Positions 7,298-16,201 of a DNA stretch of 32,642 nt are shown here, piece after piece. A program made the position numbers and the translations under genes. Position 1 is the stretch's first letter, and each line of letters begins with the position of its first letter. Origin of the DNA: RGIG3009 sp045601465 (GTDB taxonomy: Bacteria > Bacillota > Clostridia > Oscillospirales > Acutalibacteraceae); contig JAZRZU010000138.1 of assembly GCA_045601465.1 (NCBI GenBank), positions 1-32,642 on the forward strand, written 5' to 3'. The notes beneath the pieces are model-generated. The model searched no databases. It had not been told where the DNA came from and worked only from the letters and a program-made list of their open reading frames with translations.

Positions 7298-9679
7298 TTA
7301 ATCACGATACTCCTCAATAATATAGGTTTCGTAAATATCGCCCTCTTGAATATCGGTAAATTTCTCCAATCCGATACCGCACTCGTATCCTTGTGCGACC
7401 TCTTTTTGGTCATCTTTAAACCGTTTGAGCGAAATCATCTTATCGTCCCCGATAATAATACCGTCACGCACAATACGCAGTAAATCGTTACGGTACACTT
7501 TCCCTTCCAAGACATAACAACCGGCAACAAGACCGACGTTGGTAATGCGGTAAACCTGACGAACCTCGGCACGGCCATGCAGCACTTCCCGTGTTTTGGG
7601 TGCCAACATACCTTTCATAGCAGCCTCGATCTCGTCCAAGCAGTCATAGATGATGCGATACATACGCATATCAACCTCTGCTTGCTCGGCGGCAACCTGT
7701 GCCAGCGGTTCAGGACGAACGTTAAAGCCCACCACGATTGCTTTGGATGCCTGAGCCAGCATAATATCACTCTCGCTGATGGCACCGACTGCACCGTGGA
7801 TGACACGCACACGAACTTCCTCGTTGCTGAGCTTTTCAATGGATTGACGCAGCGCCTCAACCGAACCTTGAACGTCGGCTTTGACGATAACGCTGAGCTC
7901 TTTCATATCGTTCTCGTGCATCTGGTCAAACAGATTATCCAGCGTCACCTTTTGATATTGCTTGAACTGTTCTTCCTTGACCATTTGTTTGCGCTGTTCT
8001 ACCAGTTCACGTGCCAACCGTTCGTCGGTGACAGCGTTAAACGTATCACCGGCAACCGGCACCTCGGCAAGACCCATGATCTCCACCGGCACCGAAGGAC
8101 CTGCTGTGGTCACTTTACGACCGCAATCATCCACCATGGCACGCACACGGCCAACCGCCGTACCCGCTACCACGATATCGCCTGCATGCAAGGTGCCGTT
8201 TTGCACCAACAAGGTGGCAATGGGACCACGGCCCTTATCCAGCCGTGCCTCGATAACCGAACCTTTGGCAGCACGGTTGGGGTTTGCTTTGAGTTCTTTG
8301 ATCTCGGCAACCAACAACACCGATTCCAACAACTGCTCAATACCTTGACCGGTAAGCGCCGACACCGGTACACAAATCACGTCGCCGCCCCATTCTTCCG
8401 GTACCAACTCGTATTCGGTGAGTTGTTGCATGACTTTATCGGGATTAGCGGTGGGTTTATCCATCTTATTGATCGCCACGATAATCGACACGCCGGCAGC
8501 CTTCGCATGGTTGATTGCTTCAATGGTCTGCGGCATAATACCGTCATCCGCCGCCACGACCAGAATCGCAATATCGGTTACTTGGGCGCCACGAGCACGC
8601 ATGGCAGTGAACGCTGCATGACCGGGGGTGTCTAGGAAGGTGATCGATTGTCCTTGAATCTTGGTACGGTAAGCACCAATGTGTTGGGTAATATTGTTGG
8701 CTTCACCGGATGTTACTTTGGTCTTGCGGATCGCATCCAATACCGACGTTTTACCGTGGTCAACGTGACCCATAACCACAACAATCGGGTCACGACCTTG
8801 TAAATCGGTATCCTCATCCTCATGGTCGTCGATGATGCGTTCCTCGATGGTCACCACCACTTCACGCTCAACCTTAGCATGGAATTCTTCGGCAACCAAA
8901 AATGCCGTATCGAAATCAATTTCCTCATTGGCGGTCACCATCATACCGAGAACCATTAATTTTTTGATAACTTCCGCAACCGTTGCTTTCAAACGGAGCG
9001 CCAACTCCGAAACGGTAATGGTGTCACCCACCGTAATGGTCATCTGTTTCTGTTTGCGTTCCATTTGGATGCGATTCAGACGCTCCGCTTCGGTTTCACG
9101 ACGACGTTGCGGTTTCTTATATTGCTGAGATTTTTGATTGATCTTCTGTTTTTTGATGCCGCCACCGTCACCACGTACACGGTTGGACACCTGTGCCATC
9201 ACATCAAATTTCTCATCGTATTTATTCCCGACGTTCACCTGTACCGTACGGGTATCCACCGTGCGACGCTCAATAGGTGCACGGGCGGGTGCGGGTTGTT
9301 TTACCTTTTCCTTTTTGGGGGCAGCCGCTTTGGCGGCAAGCGCCATCGCTACCGGACTGTTCGGATCGGCAACTGGCTCTGCTTTCGCAGGCTTTTTCGC
9401 TTCTTGTGCAACAACGACCGGTTCCGCCGCCTTTTCGGCAGCCTTTTTCGCCTCTACTTTCGCCAAACGACGTTTCTCCGCTTCGGCAAAATAGGCGTCT
9501 AAGTTTTCCATGTTATGCTGTTGAGTAAAATGCTCAAAAACGATATCGAGTTCATCCTCAACGAGTGCCGTGGCACTCTTTTTCGGTGTATCCGAAAAGC
9601 GGGAAAGCAGTTCGATAATTTCCTTGCCGGCAACACCGAAATCCTTGGCGACATCGCTGATGCGATATTTAATCATCAT
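7298..9679 (-). CDS. infB: Translation initiation factor IF-2
   Basis: IF-2 is the GTPase that brings fMet-tRNA to the 30S subunit and joins the subunits. The 793-residue protein has an IF2_N segment (2-50), a K/A/E/P-rich linker (about 65-140), a second IF2_N-like domain (about 212-265), and the GTPase from about 297: GHVDHGKT (304-311), ITQHIGAY switch I, DTPGH (350-354), NKMD (404-407). Domains II, III and IV follow, ending in a C-terminal tRNA-binding beta-barrel. GGAGG precedes two consecutive ATG codons (9679, 9676); the first is used here. The start overlaps ylxQ by 11 bp. Confidence 0.97.
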   Translation of the reverse strand: MMIKYRISDVAKDFGVAGKEIIELLSRFSDTPKKSATALVEDELDIVFEHFTQQHNMENLDAYFAEAEKRRLAKVEAKKAAEKAAEPVVVAQEAKKPAKAEPVADPNSPVAMALAAKAAAPKKEKVKQPAPARAPIERRTVDTRTVQVNVGNKYDEKFDVMAQVSNRVRGDGGGIKKQKINQKSQQYKKPQRRRETEAERLNRIQMERKQKQMTITVGDTITVSELALRLKATVAEVIKKLMVLGMMVTANEEIDFDTAFLVAEEFHAKVEREVVVTIEERIIDDHEDEDTDLQGRDPIVVVMGHVDHGKTSVLDAIRKTKVTSGEANNITQHIGAYRTKIQGQSITFLDTPGHAAFTAMRARGAQVTDIAILVVAADDGIMPQTIEAINHAKAAGVSIIVAINKMDKPTANPDKVMQQLTEYELVPEEWGGDVICVPVSALTGQGIEQLLESVLLVAEIKELKANPNRAAKGSVIEARLDKGRGPIATLLVQNGTLHAGDIVVAGTAVGRVRAMVDDCGRKVTTAGPSVPVEIMGLAEVPVAGDTFNAVTDERLARELVEQRKQMVKEEQFKQYQKVTLDNLFDQMHENDMKELSVIVKADVQGSVEALRQSIEKLSNEEVRVRVIHGAVGAISESDIMLAQASKAIVVGFNVRPEPLAQVAAEQAEVDMRMYRIIYDCLDEIEAAMKGMLAPKTREVLHGRAEVRQVYRITNVGLVAGCYVLEGKVYRNDLLRIVRDGIIIGDDKMISLKRFKDDQKEVAQGYECGIGLEKFTDIQEGDIYETYIIEEYRD

Positions 9680-9992
9680 AATGGGATTCCTCCTCTGTTA
9701 CATACGGTAATATAGCCTTTGAAAAGCCGTCATCTGCCGTGGCGAGCACCCCAATCGGTTTTTGTGACCCGATTGCGTGTGCTGTTTCCTCTTTGGTAAG
9801 AGGGATTTGATATAACGGAACGTTTGCCAAACGAAACCGTAGTTCTTTTACGGTACGTTTCGAAGTATCCGTGGTAATCATCAACAGCGCCGATTGTTCT
9901 CGGCACAGCGCCACCACCGCATCAAAGCCGGTTACCAACCGACCGGCACGGCGACACATACCCAATAATCCAATCAGTTTAGAGGTCGTCAT
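9669..9992 (-). CDS. ylxQ: L7Ae-family RNA-binding protein YlxQ
   Basis: This 107-residue protein belongs to the L7Ae/L30e family, whose members bind kink-turn RNA. The N-terminal LIGLLGMCRRAGRLVTG, the central LMITTDTS and the KPIGVLATAD segment match the YlxQ group found between nusA and infB in Firmicutes. Its exact role is not known to me; ribosome or RNase P association is inferred from family and position. It overlaps ylxR by 14 bp and infB by 11 bp, so translation is probably coupled. The ribosome site GGAGG lies 12 nt from the ATG, longer than usual. Confidence 0.9.
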   Translation of the reverse strand: MTTSKLIGLLGMCRRAGRLVTGFDAVVALCREQSALLMITTDTSKRTVKELRFRLANVPLYQIPLTKEETAHAIGSQKPIGVLATADDGFSKAILPYVTEEESHYDD

Positions 9993-10254
9993 GGGTACGC
10001 AATTCCTCCTCTAATTGTGCATACACAGCAGCAGGGATTTGACAGGAAAAGGCTTTTTCCAACCGCCTTGCCTTGCGTGCTGCCATAAGGCACGCTTCGT
10101 TCGGACACAGGTAAGCGCCACGCCCCGCTTTTTTCCCGGTAGTATCCATCGAGATATCATTTTCAGGACTCTTCACAATCCGTACCAGTTCTTTTTTTGG
10201 TTTCATTTCGCCGCAACCGGTACATTTGCGAAGCGGTATTCGCTTTTGTTGCAT
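9979..10254 (-). CDS. ylxR: YlxR / RnpM family (DUF448) RNA-binding protein
   Basis: A 91-residue YlxR protein. The family signature is intact: RKCTGCGEMKPKKELVRIV, then GRGAYLCPNEAC and a C-terminal helical tail. In Bacillus subtilis the family member was renamed RnpM because it binds RNase P RNA and modulates its activity; the same role is inferred here. Cys11, Cys14, Cys50 and Cys55 are suitable metal-ligand candidates. AAAGGAAG precedes the ATG. It lies between nusA (33-bp gap) and ylxQ (overlap). Confidence 0.92.
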   Translation of the reverse strand: MQQKRIPLRKCTGCGEMKPKKELVRIVKSPENDISMDTTGKKAGRGAYLCPNEACLMAARKARRLEKAFSCQIPAAVYAQLEEELRTHDDL

Positions 10255-10287
10255 AGGCCGTCTTCCTTTCTGTTGCTGCTTTCGGGA

Positions 10288-11349
10288 TTATTCTTCTTCG
10301 CCGTAAAAACCACTTTCGGGACGAATATCGATCTTCCAGCCGGTCAATTTAGCAGCCAAGCGTGCATTCTGACCTTTGTTGCCGATTGCAAGCGACAACT
10401 GCGCATCCGGCACGGTGGCACGGCACGCTTTTGCACCGTCGGGGTCAACCTCCACGCTCACAACTTTTGCAGGAGATAATGCCGCTGCGATAAACTTCTC
10501 AGGATCTTCACTGTACTCAATGATATCGATTTTTTCACCACCGAGTTCTTCGACGATCTCCGCAACACGAACACCTTTGGCACCGATACAAGCACCGACT
10601 GCATCCACGTTTTCATCGTGAGCCAATACTGCTAATTTTGTGCGAGAACCCGCCTCACGAGATACTGCTTTAATTTCAACGGTACCGTCAAAAATTTCCG
10701 GAACCTGCATTTCAAACAACCGCTTAACAAGACCCGGGTGCGTACGGGAAATCAGAACACGAGGGCCTTTTTCGCTATCCTTGACATCCACAACGTATAC
10801 CTTAATGCGCATACCCTCACGCAGCTCTTCTTCCCCGACCTGTTCACTCTTGGGAAGCACTGCCTCCGACTTACCGATTTCCACCGTAGCCGCCCCCGTT
10901 TTCGGGTCTACACGGCTGACCAGCGCCGTCACGAGCTCTTGGTTATGCCGTTGGAATTCAATAAACCGCTGTCCACGTTCTGCTTCACGAATACCCTGAC
11001 GGATCACGTGCTTTGCCGTTTGTGCCGCAATACGGCCAAACTGCTTCGTTTCAAGTTTGATTTCTACAACATCGCCGAGCTTTGCTTTTTTGGAATAGCG
11101 CACCGCTTCTTCCGGCAACATTTCTTCGTCGGGATCAACCACTTCTTCTACCACGGTTTTACGCAAAGATACCGAAAATTCGTTGGTCTCGGGATTTAAA
11201 ACGACCGCAATGTTTTCTTTTCCGCCATAATCCTTTTTAACAGCCAGTATGATGGCGGCACGAATCTTTTCAAGCAAATATTCGCCGTCGATACCTTTTT
11301 CCTTTTCCAACAGGCGCAGCGCCTCAAAAAATTCCGCATTGTTATTCAT
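10288..11349 (-). CDS. nusA: Transcription elongation/termination factor NusA
   Basis: NusA binds RNA polymerase and the emerging RNA and influences pausing, termination and antitermination. The 353-residue protein shows the N-terminal polymerase-binding domain (1 to about 125), an S1 domain (about 135-200), KH1 (about 225-280, GACIGAKGVRV) and KH2 (about 295-345, LAIGNKGQNARLAAKLTG). It lacks the acidic C-terminal repeats of enterobacterial NusA, as usual in Firmicutes. Its ATG lies inside the end of rimP (8-bp overlap). Confidence 0.97.
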   Translation of the reverse strand: MNNNAEFFEALRLLEKEKGIDGEYLLEKIRAAIILAVKKDYGGKENIAVVLNPETNEFSVSLRKTVVEEVVDPDEEMLPEEAVRYSKKAKLGDVVEIKLETKQFGRIAAQTAKHVIRQGIREAERGQRFIEFQRHNQELVTALVSRVDPKTGAATVEIGKSEAVLPKSEQVGEEELREGMRIKVYVVDVKDSEKGPRVLISRTHPGLVKRLFEMQVPEIFDGTVEIKAVSREAGSRTKLAVLAHDENVDAVGACIGAKGVRVAEIVEELGGEKIDIIEYSEDPEKFIAAALSPAKVVSVEVDPDGAKACRATVPDAQLSLAIGNKGQNARLAAKLTGWKIDIRPESGFYGEEE

Positions 11350-11863
11350 TTTCTGTCATTCCTCCATTTGTACTATCGTCATCCCACAAATCCACGGCAT
11401 GCACCGCCGCGACCTCTTTGCGAGAGAAAGTCCATGATTCTTCTTCATCTCGGATAACCAGTTGTCCCTCGTCAGCGCTTGTCAACAACCCGACAAATTC
11501 TCGCTGTCCGTTTTCTGCCGGTCGATACAGCGTTACCGTTACCGGCAGATCGACATACGCCTCAAAGTGTTCCGGACGTGTGAGCTCTCGCTCGATGCCG
11601 GGTGACATCACCTCTAAGCAATACGACTGCGGGATGGGGTCCGCTTTATCCAGCACCGGATTTAACAAATGTGTCAGATCAACGCAATCGTTGATGGTGA
11701 TCCCCTCCGGCTTGTCAATCATGACCCGCAAAAACCAGTCTGCGCCCTCTTTGACAAACCGCACATCCCAAATCGATACTCCCAACTGTTCGGCAAGCGG
11801 TTCTGTCAAGGCTCGGCAAACCGCTGCGACATTACCGCCGGCAGAGCGCTTTTCCTTCGCCAT
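11342..11863 (-). CDS. rimP: Ribosome maturation factor RimP
   Basis: RimP promotes assembly of the 30S subunit, early with S12 and S5. The 173-residue protein has the N-terminal alpha/beta domain with VWDVRFVKEG-like wording (SIWDVRFVKEGADWFLRV), the ITINDCVDLTHLLNPVLD helix, YCLEVMSPGIERELTRPEHF, and a C-terminal SH3-like barrel. GGAAGG lies before the ATG. It is the first gene of the long operon and is preceded by a hairpin leader. Confidence 0.95.
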   Translation of the reverse strand: MAKEKRSAGGNVAAVCRALTEPLAEQLGVSIWDVRFVKEGADWFLRVMIDKPEGITINDCVDLTHLLNPVLDKADPIPQSYCLEVMSPGIERELTRPEHFEAYVDLPVTVTLYRPAENGQREFVGLLTSADEGQLVIRDEEESWTFSRKEVAAVHAVDLWDDDSTNGGMTENE

Positions 11864-11888
11864 ATGCGATTCCCTTCCTTACAAATGC

Positions 11889-11914
11889 AAAGGAGTGGGT
11901 CGCCCCACTCCTTT
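11889..11914 (-). promoter_or_regulatory. Strong leader hairpin of the rimP-nusA operon
   Basis: Minus strand: AAAGGAGTGGG pairs perfectly with CCCACTCCTTT (11 bp) around a GCGA loop, a GNRA tetraloop. It begins about 16 nt after the predicted transcription start and ends about 25 nt before the rimP ATG. The following GCATTTG is not a proper U tract. Candidate roles are 5'-end stabilisation, attenuation, or feedback by an operon product. Confidence 0.6.
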
Positions 11915-11936
11915 ACTAAATTCTATCATTGTTGTT

Positions 11937-11965
11937 AGTATACCATACCTTTTTAAAAAAATCAA
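11937..11965 (-). promoter_or_regulatory. Promoter of the rimP-nusA-infB operon
   Basis: Minus strand: -35 TTGATT (11960-11965), 17-bp spacer ending in TATGG, -10 TATACT (11937-11942). It is near consensus with a TRTGn extended -10. It lies back to back with the plus-strand promoter at 11982-12010. Confidence 0.8.
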
Positions 11966-11981
11966 GTGTTTTTTATCAGTG

Positions 11982-12010
11982 TTTACAAATATCGAATTTT
12001 GTGTTACACT
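11982..12010 (+). promoter_or_regulatory. Promoter of the membrane protein-rsmF operon
   Basis: -35 TTTACA (11982-11987), 17-bp spacer, -10 TACACT (12005-12010). The predicted start near 12017 leaves a short leader to the ATG at 12044. Confidence 0.75.
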
Positions 12011-12043
12011 ATACACGATCTTACAATAAAGGAGCAACACAAC

Positions 12044-12598
12044 ATGCGTGTTTTCACTTTGATTTGTCGAGCCATGGCATGGGTATTATTGACCCTTACC
12101 ACCGCCATCCAAGTAATGGCGATATACAGCATTTATGTCAAAAACTCCACACACGTGTTTAATCCCCTGTTATTGATTATCGCCACGGTAGTTATGTTGC
12201 TGGCTGTCATTTTCTTTTTTGCGTTGCCACGCAAAAAAGGACTGTTGTTGCTGATTGCGGCGGCAGATGCCATCTTTTTCATCATCCTTGCTTTTTGGTT
12301 GAAAGACGCTTTCCCAACCTACCTTTCTGCGGACGGTTCAGAATACGGTGTTTCGTCATGGATAGCGGTTTGGCGTCATATGTCCCCCGCCCTGATCCCT
12401 CTATTTTTGCTGCCGAGTTGGCACCAGCACCACACAGCTTGTCAAGCCATCAAAAATGCCGAATCCGCAGCCAAAACCCCCAGTTATTTTGATACGTTGG
12501 GGCCCTCGTATAAAGCTGACCTGTCGGAAGAATCGTTACCAAAACCCAAACGTTCGGTTCGACACCGCTTACGCAAGGATACGGAGGAAACCCCATGA
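12044..12598 (+). CDS. Small multi-pass membrane protein of unknown function
   Basis: This 184-residue protein has about four hydrophobic segments: 10-31, 41-61, 66-86 and a shorter one at 113-124. A Lys/Arg pair (PRKKG) sits between the second and third. The last 55 residues are polar and end in a basic tail (KPKRSVRHRLRK). The start at 12044 was chosen because AAAGGAG precedes it and the frame upstream of it runs through the promoter. I recognise no family motif. Its stop overlaps the next start (ATGA), so it is translationally coupled to an rRNA methyltransferase gene; no functional link can be shown. Confidence 0.75.
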   Translation: MRVFTLICRAMAWVLLTLTTAIQVMAIYSIYVKNSTHVFNPLLLIIATVVMLLAVIFFFALPRKKGLLLLIAAADAIFFIILAFWLKDAFPTYLSADGSEYGVSSWIAVWRHMSPALIPLFLLPSWHQHHTACQAIKNAESAAKTPSYFDTLGPSYKADLSEESLPKPKRSVRHRLRKDTEETP

Positions 12599-14001
12599 CC
12601 ACCCCGCCTCTGTTTGATACACGAATGCGCCGCCTGCTCGGTTTGGAGTTTGCGGCGCTTTTTGAACCGTGGGAGCAACCGATTACCACACGTGGGATCC
12701 GTGTTAACACGTTAAAAGCAACCGTTCCCCAACTGTGCGACTCGCTCTGCTTCCCTGTATCCCCGACCCCGTTCTCTCAAAACGGATTTGTTACCAATGC
12801 ATCGTTTCGAGCAGGCTGCGACCCCCTCCATCACGCCGGCGCCTATTATGTGCAAGAACCCTCTGCTATGTCCGCCGTCACCGTGCTAAACCCTACCCCC
12901 GGTGAACGGATACTGGATATGTGCGCTGCCCCCGGTGGGAAATCCACTCAAATTGCCGCCGCTTTGCAAGGCAAAGGTTTATTATGGTCCAACGAATACG
13001 TGCCGGCTCGTGCCCGCATATTGCTGCAAAATATGGAACGTTGCGGAGTCCGTAACAGTGTGGTATCCTGCGGTGATACCACACTGTTGGCAGATGCACT
13101 CCCCGATTTTTTTGACGCCGTACTGGTGGACGCCCCTTGTTCCGGCGAAGGAATGTTTCGAAAAGAACCCGATGCCGTTGCCGATTGGAGCGAGCAAACT
13201 ATACAGTTGTGCGCCAACCGCAGCCGTGAGATATTAGACAATGCTGCCCAATGTGTGCGTCCCGGCGGTCGTCTGGTATTTTCCACCTGTACGTTTGCAC
13301 CGGAGGAAAACGAAGGCGCTGTCATTCGTTTTTTACAGGACCATCCGGATTTTACACTGATCAAAATTCAAAAGCCGTTCGGACGTTCTGCTTTTGACGT
13401 TGACCGTATACGCCCTTTTATTTCATCCGATCTCTATTCTTTTGCCAAATCAGTTGATACGACAGCTTGTCGCCGTATCTTCCCCATCGACGGCGGAGAA
13501 GGTCATTTTATTGCGCTGTTTTATCGTGCCTGCGGCAACGCAACGCCCGTAAAACCGTTTTTGCCCGCTCCAAAAGACTCGTATGCAGATTCGGCACGCT
13601 CGTTGTATAAGGACTGTTTTTCCGACAGCCCGCACGGCACATTTGCCACCTTTGGCAATACGGTTCACTTGCTGCCACCGTTATTCCCGGCTGTACGTGG
13701 TATCAACATTTTAAATGCCGGCCTTCCGGTAGCCCAGTTGTGCGGCGAACGCACCAAAAGATTAGAACCCACCCATGCAGCTTTTCAAGCCGCAACCGAC
13801 AAAACCTGTATCCGCCTGACAAATTTGCCATTATCCGACCCTCGTGTTACCGCCTTTTTGCACGGCGAGGAGATCCTCGTCGACGGAAACGGCTACACCG
13901 GTGTTGCCGTAAACGGCATTGTAACCGGTTTTGGAAAAGCAACAGCAGGCCGACTGAAAAATCGGTATCCCAAAGGATTGCGCCTTATCAACACACCGTA
14001 A
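12595..14001 (+). CDS. NOL1/NOP2/Sun-family rRNA (cytosine-C5) methyltransferase, RsmF-like
   Basis: This 468-residue enzyme transfers methyl groups from S-adenosylmethionine to cytosine C5 in RNA. The order is that of RsmF-type enzymes: N-terminal RNA-binding part with RVNTLK, YYVQEPSAM, SAM-binding DMCAAPGGKS (108-117), DAPCSGEGMFRK (catalytic-loop Cys182) and FSTCTFAPEENE (nucleophile-region Cys232), then a C-terminal extension (about 290-468) with GVAVNGIVTGFGKA, similar to the PUA-like tail of RsmF. Both family cysteines are present. It is probably a 16S rRNA methylase; the modified base cannot be read from sequence alone. A bidirectional terminator follows. Confidence 0.9.
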   Translation: MTTPPLFDTRMRRLLGLEFAALFEPWEQPITTRGIRVNTLKATVPQLCDSLCFPVSPTPFSQNGFVTNASFRAGCDPLHHAGAYYVQEPSAMSAVTVLNPTPGERILDMCAAPGGKSTQIAAALQGKGLLWSNEYVPARARILLQNMERCGVRNSVVSCGDTTLLADALPDFFDAVLVDAPCSGEGMFRKEPDAVADWSEQTIQLCANRSREILDNAAQCVRPGGRLVFSTCTFAPEENEGAVIRFLQDHPDFTLIKIQKPFGRSAFDVDRIRPFISSDLYSFAKSVDTTACRRIFPIDGGEGHFIALFYRACGNATPVKPFLPAPKDSYADSARSLYKDCFSDSPHGTFATFGNTVHLLPPLFPAVRGINILNAGLPVAQLCGERTKRLEPTHAAFQAATDKTCIRLTNLPLSDPRVTAFLHGEEILVDGNGYTGVAVNGIVTGFGKATAGRLKNRYPKGLRLINTP

Positions 14002-14007
14002 ACGCAA

Positions 14008-14044
14008 AAAATCCCCCACTCAAACATATTGAGTGGGGGATTTT
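14008..14044. terminator. Bidirectional terminator between the rRNA methyltransferase gene and argS
   Basis: A perfect 16-bp stem (AAAATCCCCCACTCAA with its complement) surrounds a 5-nt loop, with T-rich ends on either strand. It lies 6 bp past one stop and 4 bp past the other, so both convergent genes can use it. Confidence 0.9.
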
Positions 14045-14048
14045 GGGT

Positions 14049-15788
14049 TTACATACTTTCGGGAGCTTCAATTTTCAGCAATGTCAACACATTGTATAAC
14101 GCAATACGAGTTGCCTCGCACAACGCCAGTCGAGCTTGTTGCAGATCCGTTTCAACGCCACGCACACGGCAAGCATTGTAAAATTTGTGGAAAAGTGTTG
14201 CCAATTCTTGCGCATAGCGGGTCATACCGGCCGGGTCTTGCTCTTTTGCACAGGTAACGACCTGTGCCGCATACCCCGCAATATGACGGATAAGATCCCG
14301 TTCCTCCGGTTCAGTTAATCGGCATAAAACGGCGGTATTGGTCGGCAAGAGCGTTACGTTATCCTCAGCCAATGTGCGGAAAATAGAACACAGCCGTGCA
14401 TGCGCATACTGTACATAATATACCGGGTTGGAGGAGGATTGCTCGATTGCCAATCCCAAATCAAAATCCATCTGAGTGGAGGCTTCTCGCAGATTGAAGA
14501 AGAAGCGCGCCGCATCCACCGGCACCTCATCCAATAAATCCGCCAACTGAATGGCTTTACCCGATCGTTTGGACATGCGCACAACTTCGCCATCCCGCAT
14601 CAATCGCACCAACTGCATCAGCACGACCTGTAATTTATCTCCGGATAAACCGATCGCATCCATAGCGCCTTTCATACGTGCCACGTGTCCGTGGTGATCA
14701 GCACCCCACACATCGATACAGGTATCAAATCCACGCATAAATTTATTTCGATGGTAAGCAATATCAGCTGCAAAATAGGTGGGGTTGCCGTTTGCACGAA
14801 CCAACACCTCGTCCTTGATCCCTTCCTCAACGCCCTCACGGTTGGTGTGCTTCTTCCCTTGATATTTCTCGCCGAACTCGCCCGCTTTATACCACAAAGC
14901 ACCGTCTTTTTCATAGGTCAAGCCACGTTCTGTCAACAGATCGATCACCTCACGCACCTCGCCGTTGTTATGCAAGGTGGATTCGGTAAACCACCGATCG
15001 TATACGATACGGTATTTGGCCATATCCTGTTTCATTTTTTCAATATTAAGAGGCAACGCATAGGCAACCAAAGCTGCTCTTCTTTCTTGTTCGTCGGCTG
15101 TCACATACGCATCTCCATGTAACTTTGCAAAAGCTTTTGCGTGATCACGGATATCCTCCCCATGGTAGGCATCCTCCGGCATCGGCACAGCTTCTTCGCC
15201 ACGATACAGTTGCAAATACCGCACCTCTAACGACAACCCGAACTTGTCGATCTGGTTGCCGGCATCGTTGATGTAGAATTCACGCCACACTTCATATCCG
15301 GCGGCATCCAAAACCGCCGCCAAACAGTCACCCAATGCGCCGCCACGGGCATTACCCATATGCATGGGACCGGTAGGATTGGCAGATACGAATTCCACCA
15401 TTATTTTTTTGCCGGCACCGTAATCACTGCGGCCATAGGCTTCCCCTTGCTCAATCACCTGTGCTACGATATCGGCATAATACTCCGCCGATAAAAAGAA
15501 GTTTAAAAATCCGGGGCCGGCGATCTCCACTCTCTCCAAGTAGGTGCCGTCTAACGACAGCTTGTCCACAATACACTCCGCAATTTGGCGAGGCGCCTTG
15601 TGGAAAGTACGTGCCGAAACCATGGCAATATTTGTTGCAAAATCACCATGGGTACGATCGGCCGGTATCTCTATCGCAAACGACGGCAACGATTCCTCGG
15701 GTAATTCGCCGGTAGCTACCGCTACTGCAACCGCCTGCTCTATCGCTTTGCGTAACTGTTGTTGTGCTTTTTCCATAATGGTTAACAT
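14049..15788 (-). CDS. argS: Arginyl-tRNA synthetase
   Basis: This class I synthetase charges tRNA-Arg. The 579-residue protein has an N-terminal Add1 domain (1-115), the HIGH-type motif in SANPTGPMHMGN (HMGN, 143-146), NDAGNQI after it, VWGADHHGH (360-368), and the KMSKS-like RMSKRSG (404-410), followed by an alpha-helical DALR anticodon-binding domain. The ATG at 15788 has AGGGAAG upstream and overlaps the end of the DUF1934 gene; another in-frame ATG lies four codons later. Third gene of the murI unit. Confidence 0.97.
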   Translation of the reverse strand: MLTIMEKAQQQLRKAIEQAVAVAVATGELPEESLPSFAIEIPADRTHGDFATNIAMVSARTFHKAPRQIAECIVDKLSLDGTYLERVEIAGPGFLNFFLSAEYYADIVAQVIEQGEAYGRSDYGAGKKIMVEFVSANPTGPMHMGNARGGALGDCLAAVLDAAGYEVWREFYINDAGNQIDKFGLSLEVRYLQLYRGEEAVPMPEDAYHGEDIRDHAKAFAKLHGDAYVTADEQERRAALVAYALPLNIEKMKQDMAKYRIVYDRWFTESTLHNNGEVREVIDLLTERGLTYEKDGALWYKAGEFGEKYQGKKHTNREGVEEGIKDEVLVRANGNPTYFAADIAYHRNKFMRGFDTCIDVWGADHHGHVARMKGAMDAIGLSGDKLQVVLMQLVRLMRDGEVVRMSKRSGKAIQLADLLDEVPVDAARFFFNLREASTQMDFDLGLAIEQSSSNPVYYVQYAHARLCSIFRTLAEDNVTLLPTNTAVLCRLTEPEERDLIRHIAGYAAQVVTCAKEQDPAGMTRYAQELATLFHKFYNACRVRGVETDLQQARLALCEATRIALYNVLTLLKIEAPESM

Positions 15789-16201
15789 GGTATTACTTCC
15801 CTCATTTGAATTTCGATTTCCTGCGCCGTCACGGCGTGGTTCATATCCAATGTATAACGTGCTGTCAATTGGCCGGCACCTTCCTGAAAATCAAAGGCAA
15901 CGTAGCTGGCAATTGTATATAAAATCAGTCGTCCGTACGGGGTATCATAACGGCATATATGCCGTTTATTTTTTTCTAATATCATTTGTGAGGTGGTTTC
16001 GCCTCGTCGCTCAATTAGGAGCTTTGTACCACGCACCGTTATCGTAACGTCAGCACCGGCAACCCCCTCTTGCGGCGGCTCCTGATAACACAGCTTTTTG
16101 CCGTCGGATGTCATCTCCAACACCCCGGTCGTTGTAAAAGCGGTTTCGGTACGCTCATCATCCACCGTTTGCGCAGAACAAAAGGAAATGGTTACGTTCA
16201 C
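15782..16201 (-). CDS. DUF1934 family protein (YwiB-like beta-barrel)
   Basis: A 139-residue protein of the DUF1934/YwiB group, a small calycin-like beta-barrel often encoded directly before argS in Firmicutes. The sequence is beta-strand rich, with a typical GRLILYTIASYV centre and LTARYTLDMNHAVTAQEIEIQM end. It begins with GTG, overlapping the murI TGA as GTGA; GGAGG lies 10 nt upstream and there is no internal ATG near the N-terminus. The molecular role is unknown. Confidence 0.85.
   Translation of the reverse strand: MNVTISFCSAQTVDDERTETAFTTTGVLEMTSDGKKLCYQEPPQEGVAGADVTITVRGTKLLIERRGETTSQMILEKNKRHICRYDTPYGRLILYTIASYVAFDFQEGAGQLTARYTLDMNHAVTAQEIEIQMREVIPC

Noticed and set aside
7577..8635. 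A 352-codon plus-strand frame opposite infB
   Set aside because: His/Gln/Arg/Leu-rich antisense shadow of a conserved gene; no ribosome site or family match.
11966..12043. Longer start for the small membrane protein at 11966
   Set aside because: The extension covers the promoter itself; the ATG at 12044 has a good ribosome site.
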